64,000 nucleotides of DNA. It comes from Roseicella aerolata (GTDB lineage: Bacteria > Pseudomonadota > Alphaproteobacteria > Acetobacterales > Acetobacteraceae). The notes under the pieces are model-generated. The model saw only the letters and a list, made by a program, of their open reading frames with translations. It was not told where the DNA came from and searched no databases. Position 1 is the first letter of the stretch, and each line of letters starts with the position of its first letter. Shown here one piece after another: positions 8,094-18,200 of the stretch. The DNA lies in the NCBI RefSeq assembly GCF_020523605.1, contig NZ_JAJAQI010000004.1, positions 1 through 64,000 on the forward strand, given 5' to 3'. A program made the position numbers and the translations under genes.

Positions 8094-9170
8094 ATGGTGC
8101 CACCCATGCGGAACGGCCTGCTGCCCCCTGCCCCGATCCGGCGCCGTGCCCTGGGCGCGCTCGCTGCGGGGGCGTGCGGCTGGCCGGCCGATGCGCGGGC
8201 GGAGACGGCGCGGGCGGCCTGGGCGGCCTTCCAGGCGCGCTTCGTGGCGCCCGAGGGGCGGGTGGTCGATACCGGCAATGGCGGCATCTCCCATTCGGAA
8301 GGGCAGGGCTGGGGCCTGCTGCTGGCACTGCGGGCCGAGGACCGGCCCGGCTTCGAGCGCCTGCTGGACTGGACGCGCCGCACCCTCGGCCGCCCGCGGG
8401 ACATGCTGCATGCCTGGCGCTTCCGACCCGGCGCCGCCATGGCGGTGGATGATCCGAACAATGCCTCGGACGGGGATCTCTGCATCGCCTGGGCGCTGCT
8501 GGACGCGGGCCAGCGCTGGGGCGCGGCGGAGCATGCGGCGCTTGGCGCCGCCATCGGGCGGGACGTGCTGCGCCTGCTGATCCGCCGCGCCGGGTCCTAC
8601 AGCGTCCTGCTGCCCGGCCTGCAGGGGTTCGAGCAGCCGGACGGCATCGTGGTGAACCTCTCCTACTACGTCTTTCCGGCCTTCGCCGTGCTGGCCCGGG
8701 CGGTGCCGGACCCTGCCTGGGCCAGGCTGGCGGCGGATGGGCTGATGCTGCTGCGCCAGGCCCGGTTCGGCCGCTGGGAACTGCCGCCCGACTGGCTGCT
8801 GATCGGCCGCGAGGCCGGCGCCCTGGCCCCGGCACAGGGCCGGCCGCCGCGCTTCTCCTACGATGCCCTGCGGGTGCCGCTCTGGCTGGCCTGGGCCGGG
8901 TTGTGGGACGAGCCGGCGCTGCGCCAGGCCGGGCGGTTCTGGAACTCCATGCCGCGCTGGGTGCCGGCCTGGGCCGATCTCGTCACCGATGCGGTCGCGC
9001 CCTACCCGGCCTCGGGCGGAATCGCCGCCCTGGCGCAGCTCGTGGCGCGCACTGGCGGCCCGGGGCATCCCTCGCCGCGCGAGGTGCTTTCGGCGCCGGA
9101 CTACTACGCCGCCATCCTCGCCATGTTGGCGGCCTGGGCGGGCGAGGAGGGATGGGCCGGCCGCAATTGA
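8094..9170 (+). CDS. bcsZ: Cellulose-operon endo-beta-1,4-glucanase, GH8
   Basis: A 358-residue glycoside hydrolase family 8 protein and first gene of the cellulose cluster. After an export signal with RRRALGALAAGA, the mature region has GNGGISHSEGQGWGLLLAL, where E69 matches the GH8 general acid. NNASDGDLCIAWALL follows with the conserved Asp pair, and later VVNLSYYVFPAFAVL. BcsZ (CMCax in Komagataeibacter) trims or disentangles nascent cellulose in the periplasm and is required for normal fibril assembly. ATG 8094 has GGGAG seven bases upstream; ATG 8106 is an alternative. Its position ahead of the synthase genes resembles cmcAx in Komagataeibacter rather than the bcsABZC order of enterobacteria. 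Confidence 0.88.
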   Translation: MVPPMRNGLLPPAPIRRRALGALAAGACGWPADARAETARAAWAAFQARFVAPEGRVVDTGNGGISHSEGQGWGLLLALRAEDRPGFERLLDWTRRTLGRPRDMLHAWRFRPGAAMAVDDPNNASDGDLCIAWALLDAGQRWGAAEHAALGAAIGRDVLRLLIRRAGSYSVLLPGLQGFEQPDGIVVNLSYYVFPAFAVLARAVPDPAWARLAADGLMLLRQARFGRWELPPDWLLIGREAGALAPAQGRPPRFSYDALRVPLWLAWAGLWDEPALRQAGRFWNSMPRWVPAWADLVTDAVAPYPASGGIAALAQLVARTGGPGHPSPREVLSAPDYYAAILAMLAAWAGEEGWAGRN

Positions 9171-9198
9171 CGGGGCGCGCGCGAAAAGAGCGAAAACA

Positions 9199-9227
9199 TT
9201 GGTATTTCTTGAACCCAGGATTGTAGT
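9199..9227 (+). promoter_or_regulatory. Candidate sigma-70-type promoter before the bcs core genes
   Basis: The gap between bcsZ and the next gene is locally AT-rich. TTGGTA at 9199-9204 and TGTAGT at 9222-9227 are separated by 17 bases. If active, it could start the BcsP-like to bcsD unit independently of bcsZ. This is a by-eye match only. Confidence 0.35.
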
Positions 9228-9257
9228 TGGGTCCGGAAGCAGGAGTAAGCCAGCGGC

Positions 9258-9878
9258 ATGTCGCAGGATGTGGATATCACCCGGGTCGCAGCGGCGCTGA
9301 AGACGCCCGGGCTGCGCTACCGCAGCTTCGATAATGAGCCCGTGCGCCCCGTCTCCCCGCCGGCAGCAAAGGCTGCGGTAACGATTCCGGCGCTAGAGAC
9401 GCCTGTGATGGATGTGCCGGAGGCTCCGCGCGCATCCGAGGAGGCGAGCCCGACCATGACCCTGATTGCGGATGCCCTGTCCAGCATGGCCCCGCCGGTG
9501 CCGCCGCCCGCCAGCGCCGCCGCAACCGGGGGGCCATCGGCCTGGCCGTTGCTGGACGCCGTCCGGCAGCCCGCCGGGACGCCGGTGGATGCGATGGCGG
9601 GCGGCACCCTGGTCCGGCTGTTCGGCACCGCGGCGGCGCCCACCGCCGCGCCGCCGGCCGATCCCCCGCGGGCCGGCTGGCTGCCCGGGGTCGTGGCTGC
9701 GGCCCCCGTCCCGCCCGCCCCGCTTCTGCCGGCCGCCGCCCCGCCGCCGCTGGTCCCTGCCGGGCGGGTGACGGTGCCGCTGACCGACCTGTTCCATACC
9801 CTCGGGCACGGCCAGCCCGCCGCGCCCTCGCCCTTCGCCGCACTCCGCCTGCCGGGCGGCACGCCCGGGTCCCGCTAG
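9258..9878 (+). CDS. Pro/Ala-rich cellulose-operon protein (BcsR/BcsP-like N-terminus; ccpAx position)
   Basis: A 206-residue protein, mostly Pro/Ala-rich linker, with conserved-looking ends. Residues 5-24 (VDITRVAAALKTPGLRYRSF) resemble the short helical motif of BcsR/BcsP-type proteins; BcsR binds BcsQ in E. coli. The C-terminal VPLTDLFHTLG and SPFAALRLPGG could be a second short motif. No signal peptide or membrane segment is seen, so it is probably cytoplasmic. It sits between bcsZ and bcsQ, the slot of ccpAx (bcsH) in Komagataeibacter. The family assignment is inference. It may organise the BcsQ/BcsAB complex or link it to BcsD. AGGAG lies 12 bases before ATG. Confidence 0.6.
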   Translation: MSQDVDITRVAAALKTPGLRYRSFDNEPVRPVSPPAAKAAVTIPALETPVMDVPEAPRASEEASPTMTLIADALSSMAPPVPPPASAAATGGPSAWPLLDAVRQPAGTPVDAMAGGTLVRLFGTAAAPTAAPPADPPRAGWLPGVVAAAPVPPAPLLPAAAPPPLVPAGRVTVPLTDLFHTLGHGQPAAPSPFAALRLPGGTPGSR

Positions 9879-9894
9879 GCTCGGCAAGCCCGGC

Positions 9895-10701
9895 ATGCCC
9901 CTGCTCTGCATCGCATCCCCCAAGGGGGGCGTGGGCAAGACCACGCTCACCGCCAACCTCGCCGATGCCCTGCGGCGGCGGGGGCGGCGCGTGCTTGCCA
10001 TGGATCTCGATCCGCAGAATGCGCTGCGGCTGCATTTCGGCGTGCCACTGGCGGACCGCGCCGGCTTCGGGCCGGAACTGGCGCGCGGCGGCTCCTGGCG
10101 CGGCCATATCCGCCAGACCGCCGCCGGCGTCGCCCTGCTGCCGCATGGCACGGTGGACATGGCGGAGGCCCTGACCCTCGCCAATGCGCTGGAACGCATG
10201 CCGGAGCGCCTGACCGGGCCGGTGCGGGAATTGCTGGCCGACCCCTCGCTGATCGTCGTGGCGGACCTGCCGCCGGGCCCGTCCCGCGCGCTGGACCTGA
10301 TCGCGCCCCTTTCGGACATGGTGATGATCGTGCTGCTCGCGGATGCCCATGGCGCGGCGCTGATGCCGGAGATCGACAGTGGCCGCTTCCTCGGGCTCGG
10401 CGGGCTCCATGGCCTGCAGCCCGGGCGGCTGCGGCTGGTGCTGAACCAGGTGGATTACGGCTCCCGCCTCTCCCGTGCGGTGGCGGAGGCGCTGGCCCGC
10501 CATCTCGGCCCCCGCCTGCTTGGCGCCATCGCGCGGGAGGATTCGGTGGCCGAGGCGCTGGCCGCCCAGCGCCTGGTGCTGGAGACCGCACCCGCCTGCC
10601 GCGCCGCGCTCGACCTGCGGGAACTCGGCCAGGCGGTAGCCACCGCCCTGCCGCTGCCGGTCGAGGCGCCGGCCGCCATCGGCGCCTGGTGGGCCCGATG
10701 A
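9895..10701 (+). CDS. bcsQ: Cellulose biosynthesis ParA/MinD-like ATPase
   Basis: A 268-residue ATPase of the BcsQ (YhjQ) family. The deviant Walker A ASPKGGVGKTTLTANLADAL is at residues 7-26 and the MDLDPQNALRLHF segment follows at about 40. BcsQ localises the synthase at the cell pole in enterobacteria and is needed for cellulose secretion. It starts 16 bases after the Pro-rich gene. Its TGA overlaps the ATG of bcsAB (ATGA at 10698-10701), so translation is probably coupled. Komagataeibacter operons with bcsD usually lack bcsQ, so its presence here marks a mixed layout. Confidence 0.9.
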   Translation: MPLLCIASPKGGVGKTTLTANLADALRRRGRRVLAMDLDPQNALRLHFGVPLADRAGFGPELARGGSWRGHIRQTAAGVALLPHGTVDMAEALTLANALERMPERLTGPVRELLADPSLIVVADLPPGPSRALDLIAPLSDMVMIVLLADAHGAALMPEIDSGRFLGLGGLHGLQPGRLRLVLNQVDYGSRLSRAVAEALARHLGPRLLGAIAREDSVAEALAAQRLVLETAPACRAALDLRELGQAVATALPLPVEAPAAIGAWWAR

Positions 10702-13700
10702 GCGCGCCCCGCCTGCAGGAGCGGCTGGCCAGGCTGCCGCTGGCGCGCAGCCGCATCGGCGGCACGGCCCTGGTGGCCTTCGGCCTGCTCCTCGCGCTGA
10801 TCGTCATCACCGCGCCGCTGCAGGCGGAGGAGCAGGGGCTGTTCGCGCTCTGCGGCTTCCTCGCCGCGCTGGTCATCGGCCGGTTCAAGGGGCGGACCGT
10901 CACGCTCCTCCTCGCCGGCATCTCCTGCATCGTCTCGCTGCGCTACCTGCATTGGCGCATCAGCGACACGCTGGACTACACGACCTGGGTGCAGGGCTTC
11001 CTCGGCATCGGGCTGCTGCTGGCGGAGGTCTATGCGGTCGTCGCGCTGCTGATCGCCTATGCGCAGACCGCCTGGCCGCTGGAGCGCAAGCCGGTGCCGC
11101 TGCCCGACGATTCCGCGGAATGGCCGACGGTGGATGTCTACATCCCGACCTACAACGAGTCGCTCGATGTGGTGAAGCCGACCATCTACGCCGCGCTCGC
11201 GCTCGACTGGCCGCGGGACAAGCTGAACATCTATGTGCTGGATGACGGCCGCCGCGCGGAGTTCCGGGAGTTCTGCGCCGCCGTGGGCGCCGGCTACATC
11301 ATCCGCCCGGACAACAAGGGCGCCAAGGCCGGCAACATCAACCACGCGCTCACGAAGACCGATGGCGAGTATGTCGCGATCTTTGACTGCGACCATGTGC
11401 CGACGCGCGCCTTCCTGCAGCTCACCATGGGCTGGATGCTGCGCGACCGCGGGCTCTGCATGGTGCAGACGCCGCACTACTTCTACTCGCCCGATCCCTT
11501 CGAGCGGAACCTGGCCAGCGGCGAGCGGGTGCCGAATGAAGGCCTGCTCTTCTACGGCCTCATCCAGGCGGGCAACGACTTCTGGGGGGCGACCTTCTTC
11601 TGCGGCTCCTGCGCCGTGATCCGCCGCACCGCGCTGGAGGGGATCGGCGGCGTGCCGCACTCGACGGTGACCGAGGACTGCCACGCCTCCCTGCGCATGC
11701 AGAAGGCAGGCTGGCGCACCGCCTATCTGCGCATTCCGCTGGCAGCCGGCCTCGCGACCGAACGGCTGATGCTGCATATCGGCCAGCGCCTGCGCTGGGG
11801 CCGCGGCATGATCCAGATCCTGCGGACGGAGAACCCGCTGCTGGCGCACGGCCTGAACTGGCCGCAGCGCCTCTGTTACTTCATGGCGATGTTCAGCTTC
11901 CTCTTCCCGCTGCCGCGCTTCGTCTTCCTGACGGCGCCGCTGGCCTGGCTGCTGCTGGGGGAGAACGTCATCGCCGCCTCGCCGCTCGCCATCCTCGCCT
12001 ATGCCGGGCCGCATATCCTGCACTCGGTCGCGACCGGCAGCCGGATCCAGGGCCATGTCCGGCACTCCTTCTGGTCGGAGGTCTATGAGACGGTGCTGGC
12101 GGTCTATCTGGTGCCCGTCACGCTGGCCACGCTGCTCGACCCCCGGAAGGGCAAGTTCAACGTCACCGACAAGGGCGGCACGCTGGAGGAAGGCTATTTC
12201 GACATGAAGGCGGTCGGGCCGAACATGGTGCTGGCCGGCTTCCTGCTGGCCGGCGTGCTCTGGGGCATCGTCGGCCTCCTCACCAACCCGCCCGGCTCCC
12301 TCGAATTCCAGGCCTTTGCGCTGAACCTCTTCTGGGGGCTGCTCTGCCTCATCACCGTGCTCACCGGCCTCGCGGTCGGGCGCGAAAGGCGGCAGGTGCG
12401 TGAGCGCGCGCGGGTCGGGGCGGAGGTGCGGGCGACCATCCGCCTGCCGGATGGCCGGCTCATCCTTGGCAGCACGCGCAACCTCTCGCTCGGTGGCGCC
12501 GCGCTCCTCGCCGCGCGGCCGGAGGGGATGGAGGCGCTGGGGCAGGTCTCGCTCACCCTCGATCTCGGCGCCGGCCGGGTCAGCCTGCCGGCCGAGGTGC
12601 TGCGCTGGACGGACGATCGCGTGCAGCTCCGCTTCGCGCCGCGCACGCTGCAGGAGGAGGGAAATGTGGTCCGTGCCGTGTTCGGGCGCGCCGATGCCTG
12701 GGTGGATTGGGACGACATCCGGCGCGACCGGCCGCTGCGCTCCTTCCTCGAGGTGATGCGCAGCGTCACCGGCCTGTTCGGGGGCGCCTCGCAGTTCTCG
12801 CTGTCGCACCACCGGCGCGGTGCCGCCGGCGCGGCGGCCGCCGCAGGGGCGGCACCGGCCGCGCCCGCCCTGCCGGCCGCCCCGCAGGTGCCGCCGCTGC
12901 GCGCCTCGCGCGCCGCCGCTGTGCTGCTGGCGCTCGGCCTTGCCCTGCCCGGCGCCGCGCTGGCGCAGGCGCGGAGCGGCCAGTCGCCCGCCCAGGGGGC
13001 GCCGGCCGCGCCGGCGGACGCCCCTCTGGCCCCCACCGCCATGCCGCCCCAGGCCCTGCTCGCCTCCGGCGTGCCGGCGGCGCCGGAGGGGGAGGGCACG
13101 CGGCGCGTCGCCTACACCCTGCGCCAGCTCGGCCTGCGCGCGCCGATGCAGTTGCGCGGCACCACCGACCTGCAGGGCGTGCTGTTCGGCATCCGCGGCG
13201 ATGAGGTGGTGACCCAGGCCCGGCTGGTGCTGCAGGGCGCGACCTCCCCGGCGCTGATCCCCGAGCTGAGCCAGATCGCGGTCACGCTGAACGAGCAGTT
13301 CATCGGCGCCATCCAGCCCGACCGCTCGCGGCCGAGCTTCGGCCCGATCGAGTTCCCGGTGAACCCGGTCTTCTTCGCCGATGCCAACCGGCTGAATTTC
13401 CGCTTCGCCGGCCGCTATGCGGTGGAGTGCAACGACTCGCTCTCGGGCCTGCTCTGGTCCACCATCTCGGACAGCTCGACGCTGCACCTGCGGCTCGAGA
13501 AGCTGCCGCCGCTGCGCGACCTGGCCCGGCTGCCGGAGCCGCTCTTCGATCCGCGGCTGACGCGCGATGCGCTGAGCCTGCCGGTCGTGCTGCCGGATGG
13601 CGCGGGGAACGAGGTGCTGCGCGCCGCGGCCATCGCCGCCTCCTGGTTCGCGGTGCAGGCGGATTACCGTGGCGCGCAATTCCCGGTCTCCGCCACCCTG

Positions 13701-15218
13701 CCGGCAGGCGGCCATGCCGTGGTGATCGCCGCCGGGCCGGACAGCGTGCCGGGCCTGGCCCTGCCGCGCTTCGAGGGACCGACCCTCGCGCTGCTGCCGC
13801 ATCCGGGCGATCCCCATGCGGTCCTGCTGGTCATCGGCGGCCGCACCGCGGCGGAGGCGGCGGCGGCGGCGACCGTGCTGGCGGTGGGGCGGGAGGCACT
13901 CTCGGGCGAGGTCGCGCTGGTGCAGGCGCCGGACCTGCGGCCGCGCGAGCCCTATGACGCGCCGCGCTGGATCCGCGGCGACCGGCCGGTCCGCCTCGGC
14001 GACCTGGTCGATCCCTCCGAGTTGCAGGCCCATGGCTATGCGCCGGGGGCGATCTCCATCCCCTTCCGCACCGCGCCCGACCTCTACACTTGGCGCGGCC
14101 GGCCGGTGCGGGCCAACATCGCCTACCGCTCCCCGCCCGGCCCGATCGTCGATCTCGCGGTCTCCCGGCTCGACGTCTCGATCAACGATCTCTACCTGCG
14201 CAGCCTGCCGCTGCTGCCGGCCGAGCCCTCCTGGCCCTGGTCCCTGATCGCCCGCCAGTCCGACCGCCGCCAGGGCGAGGCCGGCCTGCCGCCCTGGAGC
14301 GTGTTCAGCCAGAACGAGCTGCAACTGCGCTTCGACCTCCGGCCGCTCTCGCGCGGCGATTGCGCGGCCATCCCGGGCGATGTGCGGTCCTCGATCGATC
14401 CCGACAGCACCATCGACCTCTCGGATGCCCACCGCTTCACCACCCTGCCGAATCTCGGCTTCTTCGCAGGCTCCGGCTTCCCCTTCACCCGGCTGGCCGA
14501 CCTGTCCGGCACGGCGGCGGTGCTGCCCGACCGGCCGCATCCGCAGGAGCTCTCGGCCTTCCTCGGCCTGATCGGCCGGCTCGCGGCGGCGGTCGGCTAC
14601 CCGGCGACCGGCCTGCAGGTGGTGCGGCCGCAGGGCCTGCCGCAGGTGGCGGGGCAGGACCTGATCCTCATCGGCGCACTCGGCCGCCAGCCGGCGCTTG
14701 GCCAGCTGCTGCAGGACGGCCCGGTTCAGCTCGAGGGGAACCGCCTCAGCGTGGCGCTGCCCGATGCGCTGGCGAATATCCGCCATGTCTTCGGCGGCGG
14801 CAGCCGCCGCGGCGCGGCGGAGCGGGCGGCGGCGCAGCTGGTCTCGCCGGGGGAAGGCCTCGGCGTGCTGATCGGCTTCGAATCGCCGCTCACCGCCGGC
14901 CGCTCCGTGGTCGCGCTCAGTGGCAGCACGCCGGCGGCGGTGGCGGCGATGGCGGAGGCGCTGCGCGACCCCGAGCAGCTGCCGCGCATCCAGGGCGACC
15001 TGGCGCTGCTGAGCGGCGGCCGGGTGCAGGGCTTCGCGCTCGGCAACCGCTATACCCATGGCAGCCTGCCCTTCTGGCTCTGGCCGCAATACCTGCTGGG
15101 GGATCATCCCCTGGGGCTGCTGGTCCTGCTGGTCGCGGCGCCCCTGCTGATGGCCGGCCCGGTCTACTGGGTCCTGCGGCGCCGGGCCGTGCGCCGCCTG
15201 CGGGAGAGGACGATTTGA
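10698..15218 (+). CDS. bcsAB: Fused cellulose synthase BcsA-BcsB
   Basis: A 1506-residue fusion. The first part (about 1-735) is BcsA: N-terminal membrane helices, a GT2 domain starting VDVYIPTYNESLDVV, the Asp pair in FDCDHVP (D230, D232), TEDCH near 325, the Q363-R-L-R-W367 motif gating the product, more helices, then a PilZ domain with RRQVR near 565 and NLSLGG near 595 for c-di-GMP. A linker holds a hydrophobic, signal-like segment (AAVLLALGLALPGAALAQA, about 738-756), followed by BcsB to a C-terminal membrane anchor (FWLWPQYLLGDHPLGLLVLL). The enzyme polymerises UDP-glucose and guides the chain through the periplasm. Fusion is typical of Acetobacteraceae. ATG 10698 overlaps the bcsQ stop; GTG 10689 is possible. 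Confidence 0.95.
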   Translation: MSAPRLQERLARLPLARSRIGGTALVAFGLLLALIVITAPLQAEEQGLFALCGFLAALVIGRFKGRTVTLLLAGISCIVSLRYLHWRISDTLDYTTWVQGFLGIGLLLAEVYAVVALLIAYAQTAWPLERKPVPLPDDSAEWPTVDVYIPTYNESLDVVKPTIYAALALDWPRDKLNIYVLDDGRRAEFREFCAAVGAGYIIRPDNKGAKAGNINHALTKTDGEYVAIFDCDHVPTRAFLQLTMGWMLRDRGLCMVQTPHYFYSPDPFERNLASGERVPNEGLLFYGLIQAGNDFWGATFFCGSCAVIRRTALEGIGGVPHSTVTEDCHASLRMQKAGWRTAYLRIPLAAGLATERLMLHIGQRLRWGRGMIQILRTENPLLAHGLNWPQRLCYFMAMFSFLFPLPRFVFLTAPLAWLLLGENVIAASPLAILAYAGPHILHSVATGSRIQGHVRHSFWSEVYETVLAVYLVPVTLATLLDPRKGKFNVTDKGGTLEEGYFDMKAVGPNMVLAGFLLAGVLWGIVGLLTNPPGSLEFQAFALNLFWGLLCLITVLTGLAVGRERRQVRERARVGAEVRATIRLPDGRLILGSTRNLSLGGAALLAARPEGMEALGQVSLTLDLGAGRVSLPAEVLRWTDDRVQLRFAPRTLQEEGNVVRAVFGRADAWVDWDDIRRDRPLRSFLEVMRSVTGLFGGASQFSLSHHRRGAAGAAAAAGAAPAAPALPAAPQVPPLRASRAAAVLLALGLALPGAALAQARSGQSPAQGAPAAPADAPLAPTAMPPQALLASGVPAAPEGEGTRRVAYTLRQLGLRAPMQLRGTTDLQGVLFGIRGDEVVTQARLVLQGATSPALIPELSQIAVTLNEQFIGAIQPDRSRPSFGPIEFPVNPVFFADANRLNFRFAGRYAVECNDSLSGLLWSTISDSSTLHLRLEKLPPLRDLARLPEPLFDPRLTRDALSLPVVLPDGAGNEVLRAAAIAASWFAVQADYRGAQFPVSATLPAGGHAVVIAAGPDSVPGLALPRFEGPTLALLPHPGDPHAVLLVIGGRTAAEAAAAATVLAVGREALSGEVALVQAPDLRPREPYDAPRWIRGDRPVRLGDLVDPSELQAHGYAPGAISIPFRTAPDLYTWRGRPVRANIAYRSPPGPIVDLAVSRLDVSINDLYLRSLPLLPAEPSWPWSLIARQSDRRQGEAGLPPWSVFSQNELQLRFDLRPLSRGDCAAIPGDVRSSIDPDSTIDLSDAHRFTTLPNLGFFAGSGFPFTRLADLSGTAAVLPDRPHPQELSAFLGLIGRLAAAVGYPATGLQVVRPQGLPQVAGQDLILIGALGRQPALGQLLQDGPVQLEGNRLSVALPDALANIRHVFGGGSRRGAAERAAAQLVSPGEGLGVLIGFESPLTAGRSVVALSGSTPAAVAAMAEALRDPEQLPRIQGDLALLSGGRVQGFALGNRYTHGSLPFWLWPQYLLGDHPLGLLVLLVAAPLLMAGPVYWVLRRRAVRRLRERTI

Positions 15219-18200
15219 GCCGCCATGCCCCCCGCCGGCCGCGGCTGGCGTTCATCGCCGAACGCCAGGCCGCCGCAGCCCATGGTCCCGCGCGCGACGG
15301 TGTGCGTGTGACCGTGCACGGCCTGCCGCGCTCCGCGCTGGCCGGCGCTGCCCTGGTTGCGGCGCTGGCCGCCGGCCCCGCCGCCGCGCAGACCCTCGCC
15401 GCCCGTCCCGCCGCCTCCGAGGCGGCGATCGCCACCCTGCTCGAGCAGGCGAATTTCTGGCGGCTGCAGAACCGGCCGGACCAGGCGGCGCGCGCCCTGG
15501 ACCGGGTGCTGGCGGTCGATCCCCGGAATGCCGAGGCGCTGGCCGGCGCCGCCCAGGCCCAGGCGCAACTCGGCAACCGGGCGGCCGCCGATGCGCTGCT
15601 CTTCCGGCTGCGCGCCATCGCGCCCGCCGATCCCCGGCTGCTGGAGACCGATGTCGCCGTGCGGGCCGCGACGGTGGACCAGGGCGCGGTGGCGGAGGCG
15701 CGGCGCCTCGCCCAGTCCGGCCGCCCGGCCGAGGCGATCGCCCGCTACCGCGCGCTGTTCGGCGGCCCGACGCCGCCGGACTCCTTCGCGCAGGAATACT
15801 ACTCGACCCTCGCCGGGACCGAGGGCGGCTTCGAGGAGGCGCGGACGGGCCTCGCCCGGCTCGCCGAGCGGGCGCCGGGCGATGCGCGCCTGCAGCTCGC
15901 CCATGCCCAGGTGCTGACCTATCGCGACGCCACCCGCGCCGAGGGCATCGCCCGGCTGCGGCGGCTGGCCGCCGGCCCCGATCCCGGCGGCGCGGCGACC
16001 GCCGCCTGGCGCCAGGCCCTGCTCTGGGAAGGGGACGGTCCGGCCGTGATCCCCGAGCTGGAAGCCTTTCTCGCGCGCCATCCGAACGACCCCGCCATCA
16101 CCCGCAAGCTGCAGGCGGCGCGCGACCCGCAGGCAGCCGGCCCGCCGGACGAGGCCTCGGCCGCCCGGCTGCGCGGCTTCGCGCTGCTGAACACCAGCCG
16201 CGCGCGCGAGGCCGGCCGCGACTTCGAGGCGGCGATCGCCGCGAACCCCGAGGATGCCGAGGCCATCGGCGGCCTCGGCATCGTCCGGCTGCGGGAGGGC
16301 CGCTTCGGCGAGGCCCGCACTTTGCTGGAACGCGCGATCCGGCTCGATCCCGCAAAGCGCGCGCAGTGGCAGCGGGCGCTGGATGGCGCCGCCTATGCCG
16401 CCGACCTCGCCGCCGCGCGCGGCCAGTTGCAGGCCGGCGAGCTGGACGCCGCCGAGCAGAGCCTGCGCCGCGCCCTGTCGCGCGAGGCGGCCGACCGCGC
16501 CGATGCCGAGGCGCTGCTGGGCGACATCGCCCTGCGGCGCGGCGACCTGCCGGGGGCCGAGGCCCGCTACCGCGCCGCGCTGGCGCGCCGGCCCAATCTC
16601 GGCGCGGCCAATAGCGGCCTCTATGAGGTGCTGCAGCAGCAGGGCCGCTTCGCCGAGGCGGAGGCGCTGCAGCGCCAGGCCGGCCGGGCCCTCTCGGAAG
16701 GCGGCGGCAATGCCGCCCGCGCCGCGCAGTTGCGGGCCGAGGCGCAGCGCGCCAACGACCCCGAGGACCAGATCCTCCGCCTGCGGGAGGCGCTGACGCT
16801 GGAGCCGGGCAGCCCCTGGATCCGTCTCGATCTCGCGCGCGCCCTGGCGCGGCAGGGCCAGGCACCGGAGGCGCGCCAGCTCATGGAAGGCGCCGGCCGC
16901 ACCAGCTCGCCCGAGGCATTGCAGGCCGCCGCCCTCTTCGCCGAGGAGGATGGCCGGCCGGGCGATGCCGCCGGCTATCTCAGCCGCATCCCCGCCCGGC
17001 TGCGCAGCGCGGACATGAACCGTCAGCTCGCGCGCAGCCGGGTGGCGGGCGAGGTCGAGCGGGCCAGCACCCTCTGGCGCCTGGGCCAGCGGGCGGAGGG
17101 GCGGGCGGCGCTCCTCGCCATCGCGGCGCGGCCGGACCCGACGGGCGGCGCCGCCGCGCTGGCGGTGCGCGCGCTCGGGCTGCTGGGCGACACCGCCGGC
17201 GCGGCGGAGGCGGGCCGGGCCGCGATCGCCATGAACCCCGGGGCCCCGCCCGCGGCCCGGCTCACCATCGCCGGCGCGCTGCTCGGGGTGGGGGCGGAGC
17301 GGGAGGCGGGGCAGATCGCACGCTCGGTCGAGGGGCTGCCCGGCCTCACCGCCGAGGATCAGCGGCAGGCGGCCGCCCTGCAGGCGGGCTTCGCCATCCG
17401 CACCGCCGACCGGCTGAACGAGCAGGGCAACCAGGCCGGCGCCTATGACGCGCTGGCGCCCGTCCTGGCGCGGGACCCGACCAATGCGGCGGCCAATCTG
17501 GCCCTCGCCCGGCTCTACCAGGGCGCCCGGCAGCCGGAGCAGGCGGCGCAGGTGGCCGAGGCGGTGCTGCAGGGCGATCCGCGCAGCATGGAGGCCCGGC
17601 TTGCCGCGGCAGATGCGGCGATCGCCCGGCGCGACTGGAGCCGGGCCGAGGCGCTGCTGGTCGAGGCGCGCGCCTTCAGCCCGAACGACCCGCGCGTGCC
17701 GCTGCTCGAGGCGCGGATCGCCCGCGCCGCCGGCCATCCCGGCCGCGCCCTGCGAGCGCTGGAACGGGCACAGGAACAGGTGCAGGCCCGCGGAGCGGTG
17801 CTGCCGGTCGCGGCGGTGGGGCCGGGCGCCGGCGCCAACCCCTTCCGGCCCGCCGGCCAGGTGGCCAGCGCCACCGGCGCCGCGCCGGCCGGCGATCCGG
17901 TGGCGGCGGACATCGCCCGGGAACTGGCCGCAGTGCGGGAGGAGACGGCGGGCCGGCTGCAGGCCGGCGGCGGCTTCCGGGTCCGCTCGGGCAGCCCGGG
18001 CCTCGACCGGCTCGATGAGTATTCGGCGCCGCTCTCCGCCTCCTTCTCCGGCGGGCCGCTGGGCGGCCGCGTCACCGCGGCGGTGGTGCCGGTGACCATC
18101 AACTCCGGCACGGTGGATACCAACAACCTCGCGGTGATGCGCACGGTGGGCACCAATGCCCTGGTGCCGGAGCTGCGCCAGCCGCCGGACCAGGCCACCG

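Noticed and set aside
10455-15107. 1550-codon open frame on the minus strand opposite bcsAB
   Set aside because: It is the antisense shadow of a strongly supported fusion gene. The product is Arg/Gln/Gly-rich with no domain, as expected from GC-rich third positions.
14090-15214. Upstream extension of the bcsC frame
   Set aside because: It lies inside the bcsAB reading frame and gives a Pro/Arg-rich product. The export signal appears only after 15215.
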